Origin: Paenibacillus endophyticus | GTDB taxonomy: Bacteria > Bacillota > Bacilli > Paenibacillales > Paenibacillaceae | Length of the DNA stretch: 64,000 bases | Assembly (NCBI RefSeq): GCF_014192395.1 | Contig: NZ_JACHXW010000027.1 | Location: 44,312-108,311 of the forward strand | Reading direction: 5' to 3' | Shown here: positions 33,955 through 43,496 of the stretch, piece by piece | How positions within the stretch are numbered: the first letter of the stretch is position 1 | Layout: each line of letters starts with the position of its first letter | The notes under the pieces: model-generated | The model's input: the letters and a program-made list of their open reading frames with translations, nothing else | Told to the model about the DNA's origin: nothing | The model's database searches: none | Program-made: the position numbers and the translations under genes

Positions 33955-35634
33955 TCATTTCAATATAACGGTGCTGTACGCTGGTAGTGTTAGCCTGCCC
34001 TCAGCTAGCTCGGCTCCTGTGCTCGTCGCCCTGACAAGCGACTCAAAGCTGCCATATGCCAGCGATGCTTGCAATGCCGTCGTTTGCTCGTCTGCGGATA
34101 AATTATGAACAACGAGAACGCGTTCTGCAGCTGTCATCCGTACATAGGCGCTAAGCTTCTGGTTTGCCGGCTCCAGCTTGAACTCCGCAATGCTTCCGTC
34201 CTGCAGCGCGGGTTCCTCGTTCCGCCACTTAATCAATTGGCGATAATGGTTCAGCAGGGAGGCTTCATCATTCGTTTGCGTTTCTACGGACACCTGTTGC
34301 GGCTCCGTATTATGTCGCGGCTTCTCCCATGCCGTCTGGCCTTCGCCGCCGCTTGGATCGCTATGCCATGGCATAGGCTCACGGATGTATTCATCAGGCT
34401 TTGCGCCTTTCATCCCAAGTTCCTCGCCGTAATAAAGATAAGGCGTTCCCGGAAGCGTCAGCAGCATAGCCGCCGCCATTCTGGCATGATCAACGTTACC
34501 ATTCAATACAGTCATGACGCGATTCTGATCGTGGTTGCTTAGGAATGGCGCATCCACGAACTTGCCGCCCGAGGATTTCTCGTAGACGCCATAGGCGCGT
34601 CCTAGCGAGAAGGCCAAGTCAGCGTCCCGTTCTTTGTCTGCTGCACTAAGCAAGCGCCCTGCCAAATCAAAGTGAAACGCGGAATCAAGCGCTTGGTCAA
34701 AGTAAGGCGCAATGACGGTCAGTGAATCCCAGACCTCTCCAATGAGGTACGCATCCGGCTTCGACTTCGTCATGCCTGTGCGGTATTCCTGCCACCAGGC
34801 TTTGTTCTTGGCTTGAATGTCCGGCGTGCCCGCCGTAGAAGCGAAGTCTCCATAAATATGCTTCGCTGCATCCAGCCGAAAACCATCCAGTCCCTGATCC
34901 AGCCAATATTGACCGATCTTGACCATTTCCTCTCGAACCTTAGGCTCTTCGAAGTTCAGGTCAGGCATGCCCTCCCAGAACACGCCGAGATACTTCAAAC
35001 CGCCGTAGCTATGCCAGGGGTCGCCGCCAACCGCGCCGTCTGCGCGGACCTTCTCATCAAGCTTCGCGAACGTATACCAGCTGCGGTAAGGGCTGTTCTC
35101 ATCCGCGAGCGCTTCTTTGAACCAAGGATGCTCCTTGCTCGTATGATTCACGACAAGATCCATAATGATCTTTATCCCGCGCTTATGCGCTTCACCCAGC
35201 AACTTCTTCAAGTCCTCAAGCGTACCGTACTCCGCGTTAACAGCATAATAATCGGTCGTGTCGTAGCCATGATAGCTTGGAGAAGCATTGATCGGCATAA
35301 GCCAAATGCCGCTCACGCCAAGCTCCTGCAAATAATCAAGCTTGGCGGTAACCCCGTTCAAGTCGCCTATCCCGTCTCCATCCGTGTCGTAGAAGGAACG
35401 GACAAAGATTTCATAATAAACCCCGCCTGGCTGCTCATCCACTTGATAAGCGGCTGCTAGCGGCTCACCTTCATCCTCATCTTCATCCTCTTGTGTACTC
35501 ACGGCATTGTTTCCTGGAGCTGAATTCCCCGATTGCTCGGTGCCGTCGCCGCCAAATGAGCAAGCAGCTAGTGCAGTAAGCAGCATTAGACTAAACAGGA
35601 CAATTCCAATGTTATGCAAACGTTTGTCTTTCAT
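33955..35634 (-). CDS. Secreted alpha-amylase lipoprotein (GH13)
   Basis: A 559-residue amylase with a lipoprotein signal (LLTALAAC, Cys25) and a low-complexity acidic linker. The barrel carries YYEIFVRSFYDTDGDGIGDLNGV (calcium-site-like), MDLVVNHTSKEHPWF, GFRLDAAKHIY with the nucleophile Asp, LIGEVWDS with the acid Glu and FLSNHDQNRVM. A short C-terminal beta domain ends it. It degrades starch or glycogen on the cell surface into maltodextrins for the coupled importer. The start follows the malG-like stop by 3 nt, with AAAAGGA upstream. Confidence 0.93.
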   Translation of the reverse strand: MKDKRLHNIGIVLFSLMLLTALAACSFGGDGTEQSGNSAPGNNAVSTQEDEDEDEGEPLAAAYQVDEQPGGVYYEIFVRSFYDTDGDGIGDLNGVTAKLDYLQELGVSGIWLMPINASPSYHGYDTTDYYAVNAEYGTLEDLKKLLGEAHKRGIKIIMDLVVNHTSKEHPWFKEALADENSPYRSWYTFAKLDEKVRADGAVGGDPWHSYGGLKYLGVFWEGMPDLNFEEPKVREEMVKIGQYWLDQGLDGFRLDAAKHIYGDFASTAGTPDIQAKNKAWWQEYRTGMTKSKPDAYLIGEVWDSLTVIAPYFDQALDSAFHFDLAGRLLSAADKERDADLAFSLGRAYGVYEKSSGGKFVDAPFLSNHDQNRVMTVLNGNVDHARMAAAMLLTLPGTPYLYYGEELGMKGAKPDEYIREPMPWHSDPSGGEGQTAWEKPRHNTEPQQVSVETQTNDEASLLNHYRQLIKWRNEEPALQDGSIAEFKLEPANQKLSAYVRMTAAERVLVVHNLSADEQTTALQASLAYGSFESLVRATSTGAELAEGRLTLPAYSTVILK

Positions 35635-35637
35635 CCC

Positions 35638-36483
35638 TTATCCTTTTGAAGCGCCGGACATAAGCCCTTGCACAAGGAAACGCTGCAAGAAGACGAATAG
35701 CAGCGTAATTGGAATCGCAATCAAGACCGCACCAGCTGCAAAGAGCGTAAAGTTACTGTTCTGATAGGAGTTAACAAGATCCCACATTCCGACAGCCAGC
35801 GTCCAGTTATCTTTGCTGCGCAGCACCAATCTCGCAAATATGAAGTCAACCCATGAGCCCGCGAATGTCGTTAGTGCCACATACGTAAGCATTGGGCGCG
35901 ACAGCGGGAGCATAATTTTCACAAATACCTGCAAATGAGATGCGCCGTCAATGCGCGCCGCTTCATCTAAGCTGCGCGGAATCGTATCATAGAAACCTTT
36001 TACGACAAAGCCCCCGAGTACCGCCCCTGCCGAATACACGATAATCAACGCTGCATGCGTATCCAGCAAATTAAGCTGCAGCAAGAAAATAAAGATCGCA
36101 ATCATGCTCATAAAGCCGGGAAACATGCCCAGTACGAGCATAATCGTCAATGTCATCTTGCGGCCGCGGAAGCGGAAGCGCGACAAGGCATACATGCTTA
36201 ACGTAACGAGAATTGTAGAGAAAATCATCGTTAACGTCGCGATCTTCAGCGTGTTCAAGTACCAGGCTCCGTAACGGAAGCTTGGATTCGTGAACAGCTC
36301 TTTATAATGGATAAGCGTAAAGGATTCCGGAATCAAGCTCGAGCTGAAAAGCGATGTGCCCGGGCGAAGCGACGACAGCAGCACCCAAAGCGCCGGATAG
36401 ATCGCGCAGATGGCAATCGCAATCAATAAGAGATAGCTTAACGTTAAACGGACAACATTTGCGGTTTTACGCCCCATTTTCAT
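35638..36483 (-). CDS. Maltodextrin ABC transporter permease (MalG type)
   Basis: A 281-residue inner-membrane permease of the carbohydrate CUT1 group with six helices. The EAA loop, coupling to the ATPase, is LDEAARIDGASHLQVFVKIMLPLSRPM. The first helix begins SYLLLIAIAICAIYP. Its ATG overlaps the stop of the MalF-type gene (ATGA), and the amylase gene begins 3 nt after it. No ATPase gene is in the cluster; such systems usually share a multi-sugar ATPase (MsmX type) encoded elsewhere. Confidence 0.93.
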   Translation of the reverse strand: MKMGRKTANVVRLTLSYLLLIAIAICAIYPALWVLLSSLRPGTSLFSSSLIPESFTLIHYKELFTNPSFRYGAWYLNTLKIATLTMIFSTILVTLSMYALSRFRFRGRKMTLTIMLVLGMFPGFMSMIAIFIFLLQLNLLDTHAALIIVYSAGAVLGGFVVKGFYDTIPRSLDEAARIDGASHLQVFVKIMLPLSRPMLTYVALTTFAGSWVDFIFARLVLRSKDNWTLAVGMWDLVNSYQNSNFTLFAAGAVLIAIPITLLFVFLQRFLVQGLMSGASKG

Positions 36484-37793
36484 TGGATCATATCCTCCTC
36501 TTTGAATGACCGCGTACGGCGATAGTTGTAAATCGAGAATGTAGCAACGATGATGAAAATAATAATACCGATAGCTGAGGCCATGTTGAATTGACTGTTG
36601 TTCAGCGTCAGTTTATACAGCCACGTGACGAGCAAGTCGGTGCTGCCGGCGAATTGATAATCACCTTTTACCGGGTCCCCGTTCGTAAGCAGGAAAATAA
36701 CGTTGAAGTTGTTAATGTTGCCCGCGAATTGCGTAATCAGAATCGGCGCTGTGGAGAACAGCACAAACGGAATCGTGATGATGCGGAACTTCTGAATACC
36801 CGTTGCTCCATCAACATCCGCCGCTTCGTACAGGTCCTTCGGAATAGCGGTCAGTACGCCGAGAATAAGCACCATGGATACCGGTATGCCTACCCACATA
36901 TTGACTAGAATAACCGTTACTTTTGCCCAGAAGGGATCTGTCAGCCAAGGCAGCTTGCCCATGCCGAAATATCCTAAGTACTGATTGATCGGGCCAAATT
37001 GCCCGTTGAATAGATTTCGCATGACGAGCAAGGAAATCAGCTGCGGGATCGCATAAGGAATGATGAACAGCGTCCGCCACAGCTTTTTGAAACGAATGCC
37101 CTTCTGCTCGATTAATAGGGCAACCAGCAGGCCGCCGAAATACGTCGTTACCGTTGCGATAACAGCCCATATTATCGTCCATGTAAACACGCCAATAAAC
37201 GTATGGCTCCACGTCTTGAGCGTGAGCAAATTAGCAAACGTTTGGAAGCCTACCCAATCCACCAGCTTGGCCGGAGGAATATGATCAGGCGACGCGTAGT
37301 TGGTGAAAGCAAGCATAACCATGAAGATAATCGGCATGATCGTTAGAAACAAAACGCCGAGCGCCGGCAAGGTTAGCATCAAATGCGGAAAATTACGGTC
37401 CGTCACGTAAGCCAACGTCTGCCGGAAGCTTGCAGGCAGTACGCCTTCATCTCTCTGCTTGCCATTCCGATAAGCATCGCGAATATTCATAATGTAGATG
37501 ATGATAAAAAGTATAAAGAGGAATAGCGTAATTAGACCGCTGATTAATAGAAAGATCGAGTGATCTCCCTCCACGCGCACACTTATTTTTCCGATTTTCT
37601 CGAGCCCTTGCGTTTTTTCGCCTAATGTTACGATACCCCATATGGCTCTTCCTAGATTCGGTATAAAATACATCAGCGCTGCCGCTTCGACAGCAAGCAT
37701 GATCAAGCCTTTAATAAACTGGCGGTTATACAATTGGCCAAGACCCATTACGAGTAACGAAAATATAGCCGCGGTGCTGCGATGACGTTTCAT
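36480..37793 (-). CDS. Maltodextrin ABC transporter permease (MalF type)
   Basis: A 437-residue permease. It is longer than the MalG type because of an N-terminal extension: QLYNRQFIKGLIM, two helices and a loop before the usual six-helix core. The EAA-loop motif YEAADVDGATGIQKFRIITIP is present. This size and the N-terminal extra helices match MalF-type proteins of bacilli. GGGAG lies 8 nt before the ATG. It is coupled with the MalG type (4-nt overlap). Confidence 0.92.
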   Translation of the reverse strand: MKRHRSTAAIFSLLVMGLGQLYNRQFIKGLIMLAVEAAALMYFIPNLGRAIWGIVTLGEKTQGLEKIGKISVRVEGDHSIFLLISGLITLFLFILFIIIYIMNIRDAYRNGKQRDEGVLPASFRQTLAYVTDRNFPHLMLTLPALGVLFLTIMPIIFMVMLAFTNYASPDHIPPAKLVDWVGFQTFANLLTLKTWSHTFIGVFTWTIIWAVIATVTTYFGGLLVALLIEQKGIRFKKLWRTLFIIPYAIPQLISLLVMRNLFNGQFGPINQYLGYFGMGKLPWLTDPFWAKVTVILVNMWVGIPVSMVLILGVLTAIPKDLYEAADVDGATGIQKFRIITIPFVLFSTAPILITQFAGNINNFNVIFLLTNGDPVKGDYQFAGSTDLLVTWLYKLTLNNSQFNMASAIGIIIFIIVATFSIYNYRRTRSFKEEDMIQ

Positions 37794-37878
37794 CCGCCAA
37801 GCTCCCTTCCTTTCATATCAAAAACAATTTAAACCGCCATACGCTTAAAAAAGCCGCAGATTTCAGCACATCGACTCA

Positions 37879-37901
37879 CCCGCCGAGCATAGCTCGGCGG
37901 G
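37879..37901. other. Intercistronic hairpin between the binding-protein and MalF-type genes
   Basis: CCCGCCGAGC-ATA-GCTCGGCGGG is a perfect stem without a U-run. In mal operons such hairpins keep the binding-protein mRNA stable and lower permease expression. That role here is inferred. Confidence 0.65.
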
Positions 37902-37914
37902 TTGTGCCAGATAC

Positions 37915-37982
37915 GGTTATTATTTTGCTATGGTTATTATCTTGCTATGGTTATTATTTTGCTATGGTTATTATTTTGCTGT
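37915..37982. repeat. 17-bp tandem repeat, four copies, overlapping the binding-protein stop codon
   Basis: Four units of GGTTATTATTTTGCTAT (one C-for-T change in the second, one change in the last) cover exactly 68 bp. The last unit contains the final codons and stop of the maltodextrin-binding protein gene on the minus strand. Confidence 0.92.
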
Positions 37983-39293
37983 TGTACCGTTATTCGCGTC
38001 CTTGATTTGTTGAACCGCGTTATCAAGAGCTGCTTTCGCAACCTTGCCGGAATTCCACACATCGGAGAACGCCGCCGCGATTGGGCTCCATACGTTGCCC
38101 ATCTCTGGAATCGAAGGCATAGGCGTCGACTGGTTGAACTGCGCAACAAAACCTTTTACGATGTCATTACCTTGAACTGCTGCGTCATTTGTTGCTTCTG
38201 TGTTGGCTGGAATAGCGCCTGTCAATTCAAAATCCTTCAATTGAGCTGCCTTAGTGGAAGCGAAATTTGCGAACAAACGAGCCGCATTCGGATATTTCGA
38301 GAATTGATTCACGTACCAAGCCTTAACGCCTGAGAACGAAGAAGCCGGTTGGCCATTAATGCTCGGGATTGGCGCCACGCCGAAATCAATGCCAGCGCTT
38401 TTGTAATCCGCGATCGTCCAAGGGCCGTTAATGTCCATAGCAAGCGTACCGCCTGTGAACATGCCTTTTTTGATGTCATACGTGATGTCTCCGGAGTTCA
38501 GCGGCAGGATGCTGTCTTTTAGCGAGCCATAGTATTTCAAGCCGCTAACTGCGCCTTCTGTGTTCAAGCCGATGTCGTCTTTGTTTTGGCCATTCTCACC
38601 GTACACATAGCCGCCTGTTGAGATGAACGGATAGTTGAAGTAGAAGTTTCCTACTTCCCACATCAGAGCAAACTTGTTATTTGGCACGTCGTTGTAGGTT
38701 TTTGCGAACGCTACGATTTCGTCAAACGTTTTAGGCGCTTCTTTAATGAGTGCTTTGTTGTAGAACAATGCATAAGTTTCAATCGAACGCGGGTAACCGT
38801 AAAGTGTACCGCCGTAAGAAACCGCGTTTACCGCGATTTCCGAGTTAGCCGTTTTGGCTTGCTCTTCATAGAAATCGTTCGGAAGAACAAGGCCTGCCGT
38901 TACCGCTCTGCCCAGGTTGTCATGCGGGAAAACAACGACGTCTGCGCCAAGGCCAGCCGGGCCGTCCGTGGTAAGCTTCGTTACTTGGTCAGCTGCGCCA
39001 ACCTCTTCGAATTTCACTTCAATACCGTATTTTTCAGTAAATTCTTTTGAAATTGCTTCAACGAATGGACGCTCTTCTTTACTCTCCCATACGAGCAAGG
39101 ACGCGCCTTCCTCAGGAGTTATTTCGTCAGACTCAGCTGCGCCTTCACTCTCATTGCCTGCTGCGTTATTTGTGTTAGCAGGTGCATTTGTAGCGTTAGC
39201 GGCATTTTCCGTTTTACCTCCGTTGTTCGATCCGCCGCATGCGGATACGATAAACAAGGAAACAATTAATGACATTACAAACCACTTTTTCAT
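37971..39293 (-). CDS. Maltodextrin-binding lipoprotein (MalE type)
   Basis: A 440-residue solute-binding protein. The lipoprotein signal ends VSAC (Cys19), followed by an Asn/Ala-rich linker to about residue 65. The mature domain has the features of maltose-binding proteins: VWESKEERPFVEAISKEFTEKYGIEVKFEEVG, VVVFPHDNLGRAV, YPRSIETYALFYNK, GTLAMDINGPWTIADYKSAGIDFGVAPIPSI. It captures maltodextrins outside the cell. GGAGGGGG lies 10 nt before the ATG. It is the first gene of the amylase/importer operon. Confidence 0.94.
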   Translation of the reverse strand: MKKWFVMSLIVSLFIVSACGGSNNGGKTENAANATNAPANTNNAAGNESEGAAESDEITPEEGASLLVWESKEERPFVEAISKEFTEKYGIEVKFEEVGAADQVTKLTTDGPAGLGADVVVFPHDNLGRAVTAGLVLPNDFYEEQAKTANSEIAVNAVSYGGTLYGYPRSIETYALFYNKALIKEAPKTFDEIVAFAKTYNDVPNNKFALMWEVGNFYFNYPFISTGGYVYGENGQNKDDIGLNTEGAVSGLKYYGSLKDSILPLNSGDITYDIKKGMFTGGTLAMDINGPWTIADYKSAGIDFGVAPIPSINGQPASSFSGVKAWYVNQFSKYPNAARLFANFASTKAAQLKDFELTGAIPANTEATNDAAVQGNDIVKGFVAQFNQSTPMPSIPEMGNVWSPIAAAFSDVWNSGKVAKAALDNAVQQIKDANNGTTAK

Positions 39294-39452
39294 GCTGGGT
39301 GATCCCCCTCCATAATGTGTTCCATACTTTTTTTTGAATCGACGCTGTTCAAACGGTTCTTCAGATCAGAATCGGCAGACTGTGTCAAATCCTTTTCATC
39401 TGTCACCTTCTGCAATAGCCCCTTCCAATTGGAAAAGCCTTTTATGCGATCA
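39294..39452. other. 5' leader of the maltodextrin operon
   Basis: About 160 nt before the binding-protein gene, probably its transcript leader. TTTGAATCGACGCTGTTCAA and a few short inverted repeats occur, but no gene. Confidence 0.4.
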
Positions 39453-39468
39453 GTGCAAACGTTTGTAC
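39453..39468. promoter_or_regulatory. LacI-type operator 1 in the malE/malR intergenic region
   Basis: GTGCAAACGTTTGTAC is a near-perfect palindrome around CG. It is one of two such sites between the divergent operons, likely bound by the adjacent LacI-type regulator. Confidence 0.7.
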
Positions 39469-39542
39469 AATCTGTCAAAAAAATAGCTTCGCAAGTGGCA
39501 TTTTCAGCGATATTTGCGAAGCTAATCTGAGTGAATGGCTTT

Positions 39543-39556
39543 GAAAGCGTTCTATT
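39543..39556. promoter_or_regulatory. Candidate catabolite (cre) site
   Basis: TGAAAGCGTTCTAT matches 12 of 14 positions of the cre consensus TGWAANCGNTNWCA. It could allow glucose repression through CcpA. By-eye match only. Confidence 0.4.
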
Positions 39557-39591
39557 CGTGGATTCATCATACAACAAGCCCTATCATTTGT

Positions 39592-39607
39592 TAAAACGTT
39601 TGCACAG
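39592..39607. promoter_or_regulatory. LacI-type operator 2 in the malE/malR intergenic region
   Basis: TTAAAACGTTTGCACA shares the AAACGTTTG core with operator 1, 139 bp away centre to centre, which is compatible with DNA looping. Confidence 0.65.
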
Positions 39608-39787
39608 TTCATTATGCAGAACAAATACTGCTTTTACTTCATTATTCTCCTCTTTTCTCTATCTGATTCAGTTTTTTATGATTTGTGAAACGCTTTCTTT
39701 AGATATATATTTACTTTTAGGCAACAATTGCATTAGGATGAAGCATATATAGCATGCATGATTGCACAATGGGGGAAGGTACTTACT

Positions 39788-40816
39788 ATGGTAACCATTA
39801 AAGATATTGCAAAAGCCGCCGGAGTGTCTCCTTCTACCGTATCCAGGGTCGTATCCAATCACCCTCGAATCAGTAAAGCAACGACCTTGAAGGTGAAAAG
39901 GCTTATGGAAGAAATGGGCTATCACCCTAACGTAATGGCGAAGAGCCTTGTCTCAAAAACTACCCAGACGCTGGCCATCATGCTTCCTCGACCTGCTGAA
40001 GAGCTGTTCCAAGACTTTTTCTTCGGTGAATTGCTTCGCGGTATTTTGACACAATCGACAAGAGCTGGCTATGACATGCTCCTAACTGCTGCAACCTCGC
40101 CAAGCGACGAAACAGAAACGGTGTCTAGACTTGTATTCGGTCGCAGGGTTGATGGCGTTATTTTGTTGTCTTCGCGAGTTAATGACCCATTAATCGACCT
40201 CTTGAACAAACATAATTTCCCTACCGTATTAATTGGACGAACGGAAGATCGCCCGAATATTTTATCTGTCGATAACGACAATGAGCTTGCAGCGTATGAT
40301 GCAACCCAGCATCTTATTTTGCAAGGCCATGAAAGAATCGGATTCGTCAGCGGACCGCCTACGCTTACCGTCGCGCATGACCGGATGGAAGGCTATCGAA
40401 GAGCAATGCGCGAAGCAGGCCTCACGGTCCGATCCGAATGGATTGTGGAAGGCGAGTTTCTGCAGCAAAGCGGCTATCGCGCGATGTCTTTCATGATGAG
40501 CCTGCCTGAGCGGCCAAGCGGCCTTGTCGTCATTGACGATGTTGTCGGCTTCGGCGTACTCCGCGGCCTAACGGAGCTTGGATTCAAAGTTCCGGAAGAT
40601 TTGAGCATTGTCAGCTTCAACAACATTGCCCTATCCGAGTTGGCAACACCTCCGATCAGCTCCATCGATATCGGAACCTACCAGCTTGGCTATACCGCCT
40701 CACAAATGCTGATCCGTTTCATTCAGGAGGAAAGCGTACACCAGAACAGAATGATCATACCCCATCGATTGATTGTTCGAGAGTCATCGATACAGAATAT
40801 ATCCAAAAGGAGCTGA
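39788..40816 (+). CDS. LacI-family regulator of the maltodextrin locus (MalR-like)
   Basis: A 342-residue regulator. The HTH/hinge (VTIKDIAKAAGVSPSTVSRVVSN, then MGYHPNVMAKSLVSK) and sensor domain (TLAIMLPRPAEELFQDFFFGELLRGI, VDGVILLSSRVND, GRTEDRPNILSVDNDNELAAYDATQHLI, GHERIGFVSGPPTLTVAHDRMEGYR, STPISSIDIGTYQLG-like end) are those of MalR-type proteins. Start at 39788, with GGGGGAAGG upstream. It is divergent from the malEFG-amylase operon and 4 nt before the GH15 gene, so it probably represses both until maltodextrin is present. Confidence 0.93.
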   Translation: MVTIKDIAKAAGVSPSTVSRVVSNHPRISKATTLKVKRLMEEMGYHPNVMAKSLVSKTTQTLAIMLPRPAEELFQDFFFGELLRGILTQSTRAGYDMLLTAATSPSDETETVSRLVFGRRVDGVILLSSRVNDPLIDLLNKHNFPTVLIGRTEDRPNILSVDNDNELAAYDATQHLILQGHERIGFVSGPPTLTVAHDRMEGYRRAMREAGLTVRSEWIVEGEFLQQSGYRAMSFMMSLPERPSGLVVIDDVVGFGVLRGLTELGFKVPEDLSIVSFNNIALSELATPPISSIDIGTYQLGYTASQMLIRFIQEESVHQNRMIIPHRLIVRESSIQNISKRS

Positions 40817-40820
40817 CCTC

Positions 40821-42809
40821 ATGTCAGATAAAAAGCCATATTTAGTCGACGCGATCATCGGAAACTCCAAATTCCTCGCGTCCCTTGGCCGCACAGGCAA
40901 AATGTACCGCCTGTGGTGGCCAAACATCGATCTCCCCCAACATGTGGACGCGATTCGCACGGGGATCCAATATGAGCAAGAGAGCATATCTTGGTTCGAT
41001 GAAGAAGCTTATGGCTGGAAGCATCAAGCCGAATATGCGGATAAGACGAATATATTCCGCGTGAAAGCTAGTTCCGTGCAGCAGCCGCTACAGGTCGATA
41101 GCTTTCATTTCGCCATTCCCGGCCAGGATGCAATCGTGCGGGAATATACGTTTACGAATACAAGCAATGAGCCGCTTTCCTTCTCGTTTATCGTTCATAC
41201 CTCATTTCTCGTCAGTGAAAATCAGCTTTACAACACCACAATGTTCGTGCCTGCTGACGATGCTTTGGTTCATTTTCGGCACAAGTATTATTTTGCGCTT
41301 TCCAGTGCAAACGTATGCACAAACTTCCAATCAGGGCTTTCATGGGAGTCGGCCCAAAGCGGCCAGTTGAATGGAAATGAGATCGATATGAAGCCTGACG
41401 GGGCATTAAAGTGGCAGGTTAGCTCGCTTGCTGCAGGTGAGTCGCTTACGATCCCCGTATATATTACGGCAGGGCATGATGAGCAAAGCGCAATGCAGCA
41501 AATGCGATTGGTGAAGACGAAAGAAAGCACTGAATGGCTGGAGGAAACGAGGAGTTACTGGCAGCAGTTCCTGACCTCTGCTATTCCTTGTCCGATTGCA
41601 GATGCAGACATATCCGAATTGTATGACCGATCCCTGCTGATGTTCAAGCTTATGTCCGACGATCAGACCGGCAGCATTATCGCGGCACCGGAATTTGATG
41701 AGCAATTCGTCCGCTGCGGCGGATATTCGTTTTGTTGGGGCCGAGATGCCGCATTTATTACAACTGCGCTTGATAGAGCAGGTCTTGGCTTTTTATCGGA
41801 CAGCTTCTATGCATGGACGCTTACCGCACAATCACCTGACGGCTCATGGCAGCAGCGCCATTATCATGACGGGAGCCTCGCTCCCTCATGGGGACTTCAG
41901 ATCGACGAAGGGTCATCCATTATTTGGGGGATGTGGCAGCACTACATGGAGAAGCAAGATCGGCAATTCGCGGAGCAAGTATGGCCAGCCGTCGAGAAAG
42001 GCGCTTCTTTCTTAATGAGCTTTCTCGATAACGAGAGCGGACTGCCAAAACCGAGCATCGACTTATGGGAAGAACGCGAAGCCTCCCATACCTACTCCTC
42101 CGCTGCCGTTTATGGCTGCTTGACCGCTGCTGCAAGCTTTGCAAAGCTTATGGGTAAAGTAGATCTAGCAGCCGAATGGACAGCAGCTGCTGAGCGTATC
42201 GCCTCAGCCATTAAAGAGCTGTGCTGGAACGAGGACGGCGGTGCCTTCTATCGCGGAGTAGAGCTAACCGTTCATGAAAGCAAATACACACAGGCAATTG
42301 CTGACGGCGCAACGGGCTATATCGTGGAAGGAAACAAGGGCAACAAGAAGCATATTATCAATCATGATAAGATCATCGACGTCAGCCTGCTTGGCATCGC
42401 GGTTCCGTTCGAGGCTGTATCAGCTGATGACGAATATATGCGCCGGACAGCCGACGCAGTGGAAGCGGCTTTAACCGTACCAGGCGTTGGCGGCATTAAA
42501 CGTTATGAGGATGACATTTATATCGGCGGCAATCCGTGGATTCTCACAACGCTATGGCTGGCCCATTACCGTATTCAAACAGGAAGCCTCGACCAAGCCA
42601 GGCAGCTGCTCAATTGGGCGATCGATCACCGTACGGAGATGGGACTGCTGCCGGAGCAAGTCGACAAAAACACCGGCGAAACAGCCTGGGTTGTGCCGCT
42701 CACTTGGTCGCATGCGATGTTTATCCTTACTGTATTTATGCTTGCTGAAGCAGAAGCAAAAACAGCACTAGAAGCAGCAACAGTTGATACGGTTGTCGCA
42801 AGCAATTAA
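40821..42809 (+). CDS. GH15-type glycoside hydrolase (glucoamylase/glucodextranase-like)
   Basis: A 662-residue cytosolic protein. The N-terminal 270 residues are a beta-sandwich (YLVDAIIGNSKFLASLGRTGKMYRLWWP, VREYTFTNTSNEPLSFSF). From about 290 an (alpha/alpha)6 barrel follows: GGYSFCWGRDAAFITTALDRAG, SPDGSWQQRHYHDGS, GLPKPSIDLWEEREASHTYSSA with the likely acid Glu, and GLLPEQVDKNTGETAWVVPLTWSHA with the likely base Glu. This is the layout of bacterial GH15 glucoamylases that release glucose from maltodextrins. AAAGGAG precedes the ATG. It is co-transcribed with the LacI regulator. Confidence 0.92.
   Translation: MSDKKPYLVDAIIGNSKFLASLGRTGKMYRLWWPNIDLPQHVDAIRTGIQYEQESISWFDEEAYGWKHQAEYADKTNIFRVKASSVQQPLQVDSFHFAIPGQDAIVREYTFTNTSNEPLSFSFIVHTSFLVSENQLYNTTMFVPADDALVHFRHKYYFALSSANVCTNFQSGLSWESAQSGQLNGNEIDMKPDGALKWQVSSLAAGESLTIPVYITAGHDEQSAMQQMRLVKTKESTEWLEETRSYWQQFLTSAIPCPIADADISELYDRSLLMFKLMSDDQTGSIIAAPEFDEQFVRCGGYSFCWGRDAAFITTALDRAGLGFLSDSFYAWTLTAQSPDGSWQQRHYHDGSLAPSWGLQIDEGSSIIWGMWQHYMEKQDRQFAEQVWPAVEKGASFLMSFLDNESGLPKPSIDLWEEREASHTYSSAAVYGCLTAAASFAKLMGKVDLAAEWTAAAERIASAIKELCWNEDGGAFYRGVELTVHESKYTQAIADGATGYIVEGNKGNKKHIINHDKIIDVSLLGIAVPFEAVSADDEYMRRTADAVEAALTVPGVGGIKRYEDDIYIGGNPWILTTLWLAHYRIQTGSLDQARQLLNWAIDHRTEMGLLPEQVDKNTGETAWVVPLTWSHAMFILTVFMLAEAEAKTALEAATVDTVVASN
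41305..41320. promoter_or_regulatory. LacI-type operator-like site inside the GH15 gene
   Basis: GTGCAAACGTATGCAC has only one position off a perfect palindrome and shares its left half exactly with operator 1 at 39453. It lies about 485 bp into the coding sequence. Confidence 0.45.
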
Positions 42810-42826
42810 CAAGTATAATTGCGTTC

Positions 42827-42854
42827 AAGGACCGCTGCTTAAGCAGCGGTCCTT
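42827..42854 (+). terminator. Terminator of the LacI/GH15 operon
   Basis: Perfect 28-nt palindrome AAGGACCGCTGCTT with its complement, followed by TTGTTTC. Confidence 0.75.
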
Positions 42855-42872
42855 GTTTCATTTCCAGTAGCA

Positions 42873-43430
42873 GGTCACAACAAATGACTCGCATTAGTCG
42901 TTTACTTAGGCTGCCTATGGTGCACTCCTCGCTTTTTAACCAACATCTGGACGCAACAAGTAACTCGCATAATTCATTTACGTAGGCTTCCTATGGAGCG
43001 CTCCTCGCTCTTTAACCAACATCTGATCTCACAACGAATGACTCGCATTATTCATTTACGCAGGCTGCCTATGGAACGCTCCTCGCTTTTTAACCAACAT
43101 CTGGACGCTACAATTACCGGCATTCTTCATTTACGTAGGCTGCCTATGGAGCGCTCCCCGCTCTTTAACCAACATCTGGACGCAACAAGTAACTCGCATT
43201 ATTGGTTTACGTAAGCTACCTATGGTGCACTCCTGTTTTTTAACCAACATCTGGACGCAACAATTACCGGCATTCTTCATTTACGTAGGCTGCCTATGGA
43301 GCGCTCCCCGCTCTTTAACCAACATCTGGACGCTACAATTACCGGCATTCTTCATTTACGTAGGCTGCCTATGGAGCGCTCCCCGCTCTTTAACCAACAT
43401 CTGGTCGCAACAATTACCGGCATTCTTACA
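42873..43430. repeat. Tandem array of about 75-bp units, about seven copies
   Basis: Units share TTTAACCAACATCTGGACGC and GTAGGCTGCCTATGGAGCGC. The TAACCAACATCTG mark recurs near 42937, 43012, 43090, 43163, 43238, 43313 and 43390. Each contains the palindrome GGAGCGCTCC (sometimes GTGCACTC). It starts about 20 bp after the GH15 terminator. Open frames here change from copy to copy and have no ribosome sites. Confidence 0.9.
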
Positions 43431-43496
43431 CACCTCGGGCTTCCCGAGCACCATCTTTCATTTTCTAACCAGCTACCAGCAGCTTCGAATCCCCAT

